DNA from: Oscheius onirici
Lineage: Eukaryota > Nematoda > Chromadorea > Rhabditida > Rhabditidae
NCBI GenBank assembly: GCA_932521025.1
Contig: OW051468.1
Coordinates: forward strand, 4,402,064 to 4,466,063
Length of the DNA: 64,000 nt
Direction of reading: 5' to 3'
In this document: positions 28,466 to 38,474 of the stretch, one piece after another
Layout: each line of letters starts with the position of its first letter
Numbering within the stretch: the stretch's first letter is position 1
Translations under genes and position numbers: made by a program
Notes under the pieces: model-generated
Seen by the model: only the letters and a program-made list of their open reading frames with translations
The model's database searches: none
What the model was told of the DNA's origin: nothing

Positions 28466-31400
28466 ATTGGTCGGTACTGTTTGACCAACCTTTTCTCCCT
28501 CGGTATTCTAAGCTATTCCCCACGCCTGCTGTATCAGATTTCTTCCTCCCTTGACCGCCAAAGAGTAATTAGTCTCACGGACCATCTAGCTGTCAGCCGT
28601 CAAGTGCCCTCTGACCAAAGGCGATATCCGCCCCCGGTCAGATTGTATCTGCCAATCCGATCGATTTCTGATGATCCCCTTACTCTCTGTAGGGTGAACA
28701 TTGATTCAATATGTGTCAACCAAGGTCACTCGATGTTCTTCCTCCATCTCCAGTTTCGGTCGAAAATACTCTCCGTTTAAAATTCTTAATATTCTCCATA
28801 TCTCGATAACATAAAAACCCCTTTCTTGTCTCACAATCAGTAGGTAAGAATTCAAACAACATGTCTTGATACAAATCATTTTTTCTATACTCACAGTTTA
28901 GGGAGACCTCAGCTTATGGCTATCACGCAGGAGCGTTGACCATGTGTGAGAACAACAGCTGTCGGCTTACCTGTTCCCTACCGGCTCCGCCGATTTATAG
29001 CCACTTTTGTGTCTGATTTATAGCCAATTCTTTTGACTGCTGTACGAGACCTTTTGACCACATCTCTCACCCCATCTCTGTGAGTCATCCGTCTCAACTG
29101 ATTCACTCGTCAGAATTTCGCTCTCTCGCGGTCATCAGTCGCGACGATTAACCAGACCGGACAGTGGGTTCTAATAGACTCCTTTTTCCTATTCCAGGGA
29201 GCGAATTCTCAGCGTAAACATGCTTGTTCGCGCGCAGAAGTTTGTTCAGTTTTGGAAAACATTTTGTCTTTTCTGAATCAACAGCTTGTGTTTACCATGA
29301 AGAGGTTACTTTGTGATCTTCACAGACAGTTTCCACGGGGCATTCCAATCTCGCCCTCAACATCTAAATTGTTATTATAGTCGCTTTGTATGTTTGTCCA
29401 CTATTTTTTCTAGCGGCTCAGCTTATTTTGAGAGCACTGTTCTTACTGTTGGTATCCATTTTAGTTTTTTTTTTCAAGCCCAGCTTGTCCTGTACCCATA
29501 ATTACTTCCATTCTTCGCGCAAACCTTTCTTCTCAGCATTCGGCATGGCATTACTCTGTACGTTCAACCAAAGCAAGAGTTTGATTATTTTCTCGACTCT
29601 TTGAACCAGTTCTTCCCAACTGACTCATCCTCACAACATTTTACTACACCTGTCATTGTCAATCATTGTAATGTCAAAACTTCGTTTCCTCTCCGAGTCC
29701 TCGTGTCAAAGGTCTCCGTTTGTTTACCGCCTTTAATTGTCTCGCATGACTCATCTTCCCATTGCCGATAAACAATCCATCTCTTTTTGCAGTCAGTTGC
29801 ACGCTTCTCTAGAGATATCCAGCTGACTTTCCCGATAATTTAGACATGACGGAGCGATCGATTTTCACGACACACGACTCGGGTTCGCGTGGTGGACAAA
29901 ACACTTTGTGACCACGCCTCCCTTCAGGCGGTCAACAGCCCATCGGCTCCTTTTCTTTGGCTTATTTTCTTCTTCGTCTGTACAGTTTATGAAAGACAGA
30001 TGACTTCCAAATGTTTGGTCTCGAATTTACTCTGACCTCTCCAAGACAAACAAGCATTTTTTTCTTCAATGTCGTTGAACTTTGAAAACGTTTTCAACTT
30101 TTAAAAAGCTTGATTTTTTCATGCACTGCCTGCTACTTTTTCCTAATCCATCTAAAAAGCATACTGTAAAGGTTTTAGTAAGCCCATCCCATTGTATACA
30201 GTGGCGTATGCTTCTTTTCAGGTTAAAGACGACAGTTCGAGTTTTTCGTTGTGTTGCAAAGCTGTAGAATGGATAAAGAGCTACAAATTTCCAGAACATC
30301 AAAAAGCTCGTAAATAGTATTTTCGACATGAAAAAGGCACTTACGCAATTGCGTATTTACGAAGAGGGGTGAGCTTCAACTATAGCTAAGCCATCTTCAG
30401 CGGTTTTTGACCAGAGTTTACCTCCAATACACAGATAGAAAACAATTAATTTCGGTTGTCCTTATCAATCTAGGTAGCAAGGTCAGAAAACTGGTTTCGC
30501 TCTATCTCTATGACCTGTACACACACAACAGGTGGGCTCTTTCGTGAGTAATTGCTACAGATTCTTTGGACTGCGCATTTCCCTTGTACTCACTTCTTTG
30601 GTCTTCTCACTATCTTTAGTGGATCTGATGAGAAGCCATTAGCCTCTGGTATTTCCAGGTACGACCTTTTCCCTTGAAAGATTCATGATTTCTAATTCCA
30701 TGGGAAAGGTCTTGGGCTTTAAATATCTCTCCTATCTCTCAAAGATCAGCGAGCCCTGAGTTTTCAGTTGGATCGGCAGATCTCAGATACTATTTTCTGC
30801 TAGCATCTTATCTGTATTCTTTTTCTTGGTGAGAGGTCATATAGATAGGAACTGAACACCAACTAATTATTCCATGTTGTGTAGCTTCCCTTTAATGCTC
30901 GTTTAACGTCCCGTGGTTCAGTTCAATATCCAAACGATGAAATTGATCTGGGATCAAAGAGAGGACTCTTTTTCCATTATCACCATCATATGATTAGTCA
31001 TTAGTCAAGAGCCTTTTCATAATTGCACTTTCCTCTAAAAACAAGCCCAGACACTTTTGTAAGACTCGTACAGTCCCTCCGGACACGAGAGATGACATCT
31101 GTTCCATTGTATCCTTTCTGTGTCCAAACTTATTGATTTCTTACCTCGGATCGCTTTTGTTTATTCCGGCCCGTCCATATGTCCATTTCGCCGTTTATAT
31201 GAGCCTCCATTTGGTAGTTTTAATCAAAAGACTGAAGCATTGGTCAGAACGGGCTCTCATAGCGTAACACGTGCTGTCCGATTGTTTATTTAGTGCTTGC
31301 GACTGGTCACATTTATGAGCAAGGCAACAGCTGTTCAGTGGAGATTTAGACTTTTGCACATTACTTCTATTCAAAGCGTACGTTTCACATTTTTTGATTG

Positions 31401-31816
31401 AAATTCAGAGAAGAGGTGAAGAAACTATTAATCTCTCACCAGGTGTTTCGCTCTTGACAACTTGACAAATTATTTTTCGCTTGAACACTGGGCACTCACT
31501 CGTTCCCTTTGACTTGGAGACTACATGGCTCTCATCGTCTTTTGCGACCATCTGTGTCTGACTTTTCAACCACTCTCGAACTTTCCACTGTTTTTTTTTA
31601 CTTTTGTTCTCGAATCTAACTTGACCCAATTGACTCTCGACTAGCACTGGTTTAGTCATTTCTTTGATTACCCCTTTCCTGTTTTCTCTTTAACATTTGT
31701 CTTTTTCTCCTTTCCTATCTCTCCAAGGCTATCAACTCGAGAGTCTCACAACCCATCAATCCCACCCTTTTTCTCACCATCCTCTCTCTGCTCGACTTAC
31801 TCTCTTTATTTCAGGT

Positions 31817-34800
31817 ATGAGACCTCTAGTGACCGGCCTTTTGCTGGTCATAGTAGCCGTTTATGCAAAGCCAAAAGAGCCAACCTCGACGAAAACGCCA
31901 GTTCCCACAGGGGAGAATGTTTGTACCGTTCAGGAAATGCAAGTTTTATTTTAGACAAAAAACATCCAATTACAGTGTCGATGATTACGAGCTGGTCAAG
32001 GAAATGGTCCCGATAACGTACACGAAAAAAGAGTCGTGTCTGGATATTTCCAAGGCATTCCAGTGCGAGACAGTCATGTAAGTGTTGCTAATAATTAAAT
32101 TGTTGAAAAATATCTCTAGTCACAGCGAGAAGCCGACCTACAAGAAGAAACTTGTGAAAAAGGTGAAAGACGTCAAGAGGTGTTGCGAGGGTTACTATCA
32201 GAACATGGACAACGTCTGTCTCCGTAAGCTTTCATTTTTCTAACAGATTTCGTTTCTTTTTTAGCTGATTGTAATCCTCCCTGCAAAAAGGGTCGCTGTG
32301 TGCTTCCAAACGTCTGTGAGTGTGACTCTGGATACGGAGGAAAGACCTGCTCAGCCAGTAAGTTCTTGATTATTTTTCAAAAAAAAAACTTTATTTTTAG
32401 CTTGTTCCGTCGGGCTTTGGGGACCATCTTGTCAGAGGAAATGTGACTGTAAGAACGGAGCCAACTGCGATCCTGAGAGCGGCAAATGCATCTGTACATC
32501 TGGTAAGCACACTCTTCTAGCTATTTTCTCGAAGATTTTACACGTTTTGAAGACCCATATAAAAGCCTTGTTCAGGTTTCATGGGAGAACACTGCGAAGA
32601 AGCGTGTTCCAAGGACAAGTGGGGTCCGAACTGTGCCGAGAAATGTCTTTGTCAGAATGGTGGAACGTGAGTTGACAGTCAATAACTTCAACAGAATCTT
32701 TCTCAGATGCGATTTGAACGGAAAGTGCCAGTGTTCAGACGGCTGGGCTGGAGAGTTTTGTCTTCGCAAGTGTGATCCAGGCAAATTTGGAAGCGACTGC
32801 AAGTTTGAATGTGTCTGTAATAATGGAGCGACCTGTGACGCCCAAAATGGAAGATGTATCTGTGCTCCAGGATATACTGTAAGTTTTGAAAGGAACATTC
32901 AACAAGTTTTCTTTTTAGGGTCCGACCTGTGAAGAAGCCTGCGAAGATGGGCGCTTCGGAGCTGACTGTTCCCAAAAGTGCGACTGTCTGAACAACAACA
33001 AATGTGACAAAGTCACTGGAAAGTGCGACTGTATCGGATGGATGGGAGAGAAGTGTGAGACGAGCTGTCCCCGTGGCAAATACGGACCTCACTGCTCGCT
33101 GAAGTGCAGCCTTTGCGGCGGTCTGGAATGGACTAACTCGAACGCGGCCTGCAATGCCACGACAGGAGAATGCATCTGTGAACGAGGGTACACCGGCAGA
33201 GAATGTACGGAGAGACGTAAGTCAATTTATAAAAGAGAAAAGTTTCGAAAATTGAAGAAATTACAGTACACTTTATTTCATTTTTCTTTGTTTCTTTTTT
33301 CAGAATGCCCTCAAGACATGTACGGAATGGACTGTACAAAAGAGTGCAACTGTGTCATGAACAACACCGAAGTCTGTGCTCCAGATACGGGATTCTGTCG
33401 CTGTAAGCCCGGATTTACTGGAGACTCATGTGAGAAGACCTGCTCAAAATTGGAATACGGTAGGATTCAATTCATGTTCAAAACAGTTTTTCTCTCTCAG
33501 GTCCCGGTTGTACCAAGAAGTGCGCTTGTCCCCCTGACCGTTCTACCGAATGCCATTCAGTTTCCGGAGCCTGTCAATGTCTTCGTGGTCTCTTTGGAGA
33601 AAAATGTGAAGAGACCTGTCACGAAGGCAAATTTGGTCTGGACTGTGCCTTCACCTGTCATTGTGAGAATGGCAAATGTGATTCAAAGGACGGAACCTGT
33701 CACTGCGACAAAGGATTCCATGGTTCCAGTTGTTCAATCCCGTGTCCTACCGGCACTTTTGGCTCTTCGTGTGCTCCTTGTAATTGCAAGAACGGAGCCG
33801 GTTGCGATCCTGTGGAAGGGAAGTGCCATTGTCTCTCAGGTATCCTAATTTTCGTGCTCAAATAAAACCATTCCCAGGCTTCTCCGGTCCAAAATGTGAA
33901 TCAACCTGTCCCGAAGGAACATACGGTCCTGCCTGCTCTCTCGTCTGCCAATGTAAGAATGGCAAGTGCGACAGAGTGACCGGAGAATGTCAATGCGAAT
34001 CCGGCTGGAATGGACCCAGCTGTTCTACACAATGTGAAGCTGGACACTATGGAGACTCTTGTGAGAAGAGTTGTGACTGCAATGGAGGCTACTGTCAGCA
34101 AAAGACTGGAAAGTGTCTCTGTCCTCTGGGTAAGATTGGTGACAGATGCGAAAAAGGTATGAGACCAGATTACCAATTCATACAAAGAATTAGACTGCCC
34201 CATCGGAACATTCGGACGTGGTTGTGAAGAAAAGTGCGGCAATTGTACTCTGGATGTCCAGGCGACTTCTTGTGCCCCCGATACCGGCTACTGTAGGACC
34301 TGCCCTCCCGGAAAGAGCGGCGAGTTTTGCGAGGAGACTTGTCCGCCAGGACAGTACGGCGCCAATTGTGCCAAAAAGTGTACCTGTCGAGATGGACACA
34401 AATGTGATCCGGTGACTGGAGAATGCAGTTGCGAGCTAGGATTCACGGGTGACGAATGTGAAAAGAGTGAGTACTTGAGCTTTGATCCAAACAACTCCAA
34501 GAAGTTGGTAAAAAAACATTTTCAGAATGCCCATCATCAAAATGGGGAGTTGGCTGTGCCAATGACTGTCCCGACTGTCAGAACAAGGGCGAATGCAGTC
34601 CCATTGACGGAACCTGTGGCTGTCCTCCCGGCTACGAAGGACGAACCTGTGACAAAGTCTGCGTGCCCGGAACCTGGGGTCGTGGCTGTGGCAAGAACTG
34701 TACCTGTACATCGCCCTACAAGCAGTGTGATCCATTCACTGGCGAATGTAGTTGTCCTGCTGGATGGCAGGGAGATCAGTGCAACAAGGAATGTGAGGAT

Positions 34801-36627
34801 GGCTACTATGGACCGGACTGCATTCTAAAGTGCAAATGCAAAGGAATCTCGACGGCCAGTTGTCATCGAATCACCGGAGCCTGTCAATGCCATCCAGGAT
34901 TCCAGGGAGATGTCTGTCATGCATGTATGTTTCTCTAGCTTTTGGAGGAAGCCTGTTTAATCTTCCTGGAAAGTTTGTGAGCTTGAAAATGATACCAAAT
35001 GAGCCCGAGTGAATATCAACAGCTTAGAAAAGAAAAAAGTTTATTCAAATCAATTCAGTGTGTCCCGAAGGAACGTTCGGTCAGCGTTGTTCCAAGCAGT
35101 GTGGAGAATGTGGAGAAGGATACAATTGTGATCCGGCTATTGGATGTTGTCATGTTGACCAGCGAACTTGTGGTGAAGCTTGTGAGTTCATACTATCTTC
35201 GCCCTCAAAAACAATATTCAGACAAAATCTACGAGTCGCTCGGTGGTCCTGCTCCCAAGAAGAACGGCTTCCTTTACTTCATCCTTGTGATGGCCGTCAT
35301 CCTCTGTCTTCTTCTGGGTCTTACGGTTCTCTTCTATCGAAAGAGATATCACAAGGAGAAGGATCCGACCTTTGCTACCGTAGTCTACCATCCCAAGGAG
35401 GACGAAGCCAATGAGATTGAGAATCCGATGTATCAGACACGTCAATCGGTTGTTGAGCCGAATTGTCTGCGTCTCTTGACGGAGGAAGAGGAAGAACTAG
35501 AAAACAAGAAGATCCGAGGCAGAAGTCACATGGACAGAGCTACAAGTGAGTATCTTGTTTTGAACGTTGATTTCGAACGGTAAAGGGCAAAAGTGTTTGA
35601 AATTCACACTGCAGCTAATCTTTGAATTCCGCTTCTGAACACATACTTTTTTCAGACGACTACGCTACTTTGGACGACGTTGCCGGCACTTCGAGCTCTG
35701 CTTCAAATCGAGGTCTGGCCCAGCCACTTTTGGCAGAGGCCGACCACGACGAGCCATCCAGTTGAGCCGGTTGCATGCTTGTTCCTCCTCTGTGTCAGTC
35801 CAATCTCTATCACTTTCACCTCCCGGAGGGTCCTTATTTTGCACGAAAAGTTCATCAAGGGGCTATCTGTGGTGCTGTCCGCTTCATATGTTTGTATTGG
35901 CTTGGTGATTAGTTCATTTTTCGGGCTGGTGATCAGGCTTTTTCCTAACAAATTGTTTGTTCCAAAAAGGTATTCGCACTAACTGGTCGAGCTTGACACT
36001 TTTATGTTTAACACGACGGCTCGACAGATGGCAAGTTGATTGGCGGTTTCCGCTTATTTTACTTTGAAAAATACGACAGTTCAGAATGACCAAATGAGCA
36101 AGGGTAACAGTTTTTGGGTTCGGGTATATTGTAAACTATCCGATCACCTTTCCGTAGTATCTCTGTTGTTCTCTTTCACACAAACCTATGCTTTTAGAGG
36201 AACATTGATGTGGCTCCTGAACGCGTAATTTTCCGAGGAATCAGAACTGTCTAACTTTGTCGTTGTACCGGTAAACTTACGGATTCGAACTTTGAAGACC
36301 TGTCACATCAAACGTTGCCATTTTCGAAACCTTTTCGTGATTACTTAGAGTGCTGGGGTAGAAATGTTAGGAAACTCTCGAATACTTTCCGATAGATGGA
36401 AGTTTTCTAACACAAAACAAGATTCTCCTCCAGTTCCTCTAAAACCTGATCCATCAATGTTCCTAACCTAGATAGCACACGGAACCCCAATTGTCACACC
36501 ATTTTACATAATCATCCCCTTTTCAGATAGCGGCTACGAGATTCCCAGCTACCGCAATTCTCTGCATAGTCCCAATGCCGAGAACGAGGCCAACATGCTT
36601 CGAAATGGTGGCAACCTCTACTCTTAA
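31817..36627 (+). CDS. ced-1: CED-1/Draper/MEGF10-like engulfment receptor
   Basis: A single-pass receptor for recognition and phagocytosis of apoptotic cells. The ATG at 31817 lies two bases after a TTATTTCAG acceptor and starts a signal peptide ([17 protein letters not shown]). An EMI-like domain follows ([41 protein letters not shown]), then more than a dozen atypical EGF modules (CxCxNGxxCD, GxCxCxxGxxGxxC) from 32270 to about 35200. The membrane segment is [20 protein letters not shown], followed by a tail with ENPMY (an NPxY site for a CED-6/GULP PTB domain) and DYATLDD (the YxxL motif bound by SH2 proteins in CED-1/Draper). The last exon (36527-36627) adds [10 protein letters not shown] to a stop at 36627 after a 770-base intron. 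If that intron is retained the protein stops at 35764 (DHDEPSS). Confidence 0.94.
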
Positions 36628-36894
36628 ACCCCATTTACTCCCTATACGGTCTAGTCTCACCGGTTCTTGTCATATATTCCGTCCAGCATAATCTCCCTCT
36701 TTGCTCCTTCAACAAGACGGAAAAAGTCTCTTTCTCACTCTCCAATACGGTTCTTCTCCGTTGATTCTGTTGCCTTTTCTCTTATACCTGAAAATCAGGC
36801 TATTTTTGCATAGAACGTTCTATAGATGAAAAAGTAACGGTTGTATATTCCAATAAAGATTTTCTGTTAGTCTTCACATGTTTTTTTTTCAAAT

Positions 36895-37722
36895 TAGCCT
36901 TACAAGGGAAGCTTGTCAGGTCAAGGGTGTGCGTTCTGGACTCATGATCCTTTGGTCATGGGTTCATTCCATTTTCATTTTTCCTTTTTTGTTTTTTATC
37001 TTTTGCCTTTTCTAAACGTTTTCTTCCATTTTTGACCGTAAATTGTATTCAAAATCACTACTCTGTGCCCAGAAGACTTTTTGGAGAGAGAAAAATTTCG
37101 ATCACATTTTCGACCTCGTTCGACCCCATCTGATCATCAAAAATTTCAAAAAAATAAAGTGTCCCCATTTGGTATCGGTATCTTCTGAAATACTTGCTGC
37201 GAAGTGAGAAGAACAAATTTGATCGAAATGTTCATTGCTGTTGTGGCCTCTGATCAGATTCTGTGGTTCAATCCCATAAAACAAGATCTTTAACCCGATT
37301 TGTATAAACTTTTTTTGAAAATTTTTGATGATCAGATGGTCACGAGGTCGAAACTGTGATCGAAATTTTTCTCTCTCCAAAAAGTCTTCTGGGCGTTGGA
37401 GTAGTGATTTTGAATACAATTTACGGTCAAAAATGGAAGAAAACGTTTAGAAAAGGCAAAAGATAAAAAACAAAAAAGGAAAAATGAAAATGGAATGAAC
37501 CCATGACCAAAGGATCATGAGTCCCTTCGGGCTCTGCACCCGAGCCACATATTCTCCACTGCGGGCGGGGGAAATTTTAAAACGTCCATAACTCGGTCCA
37601 GGGTGGTATTACGCAAAATTGGAAATATATCCCGGAATCCCCTTGTCATGGGCTACCGAATGACACTAAACTCGGCGTGAAACGCCACCTTGACCTGTCA
37701 AGCTTCCCTTGTTAGCAAGATG
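36895..37722. repeat. Long foldback (inverted-repeat) element with tRNA-like arms
   Basis: Left arm 36895-37165 and right arm 37310-37722 are near-perfect inverted copies separated by about 145 bases. Paired words include CAAGGGAAGCTTG, GACTCATGATCCTTTGGTCA, AAACGTTTTCTTCCATTTTT, GTAAATTGTATTCAAAATCA, CTTTTTGGAGAGAGAAAAAT and TGATCATCAAAAATTT. The right arm carries about 160 extra bases (37550-37705) missing from the left. The DNA or RNA could form a hairpin with a stem of about 260 bp. It lies between the CED-1-like and SESTD1-like genes. No transposase frame. Confidence 0.9.
37487..37550 (-). repeat. tRNA-Met(CAU)-like sequence in the foldback right arm
   Basis: On the minus strand: a D-arm-like hairpin GGCTC/GAGCC, an anticodon arm with loop CTCATGA (CAT anticodon, T at position 33), and a T-arm-like GGTTCATTCC (B-box). 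The acceptor stem is not evident. The left arm retains only the anticodon and T portions (36937-36975). It is probably a tRNA-derived SINE head rather than a working tRNA. Confidence 0.55.
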
Positions 37723-38474
37723 AATAGCAAGATGAAGCAACTTGTACATAAAAGCGAAATTAGGTCAAGTAGTCTTTGAAATTTTTGAGTGTCAGAGTTG
37801 ATTGTTTATTCTCTTGAAAAAAAGGTGTGGCTTTCGTGTCTCTCGTCCCGAGAGAGAAGGAGACAAGAGAGTAATCCAATCGGTCAACAGGCCAGTTCGA
37901 GAAGTGAAAACTCTCAAACTTTCCCATCAGCGCATTAGCATATATCCCTCCCGACTGAGAGACTGTCTTGGGATGACCTTGTTTGATCGTCTCTCTTAGG
38001 GTTCGGGCGCACAAATAACGGGTGTCTCTCGCACTCTCTTATTGATCATATCGGAACATCTTCACAGACTTCTTGACTCTCTTTGTTGGGGTAGATCCAA
38101 CTTTTTCTTCTCTTGTTTTGATCGTTCCTTCAAACACTAAAGTGAATCAGCTACCAACACTTCCTCTTTTCAGAATCAGTGGTCAAAATGTTCAAAATCA
38201 TTGCCAAATGAAAAATTGTCTTGATAGCTGCCCAAAAATAAGCCTAGACTTTTAGACTCTCTTCAAGAAAAGGGAGGCAGGACAGGCTGCCCGTGTAATA
38301 ATCACGAAGTAATGCTTCCAGTTTCGGTCGGTGGCAAGCGTCTCGCCTTTTCTCTAATTGATATAACCGAGATCGACAGAAACTTCCCCTTTTGTCCTGT
38401 TTGTTGGGTCTTCCCTCTCTCTCTTTCTCGTAAACCCAATTCTTCTCTTTCACGCCACTCTTTTCAGCAGCTGC
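37723..38474. promoter_or_regulatory. Upstream region of the SESTD1-like gene
   Basis: No coding exon recognised. A CTCTTTTCAG acceptor ends at 38467, eight bases before the start codon, so this region probably holds the promoter and an outron or 5'-UTR intron. Confidence 0.4.

Larger units (their letters stand above)
27231..31816. other. Gene-poor 4.6 kb with repeats; upstream region of the CED-1-like gene
   Basis: No exon with a recognisable domain on either strand. Frames are short, often Ser/Phe/Leu-rich, and typical of AT-rich noncoding DNA. It contains a 200-base direct duplication (27250-27445 and 28238-28465). The pyrimidine-rich run before 31814 ends in a splice acceptor just before the CED-1 ATG. 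Distal enhancers, an outron, or noncoding exons of the receptor gene are possible. Confidence 0.5.

Noticed and set aside
28481..29604. Several 60-100 residue plus-strand frames upstream of the CED-1-like gene
   Set aside because: Phe/Ser/Leu-rich composition, no splice-linked continuation and no recognisable motifs. Consistent with pyrimidine-rich noncoding DNA.
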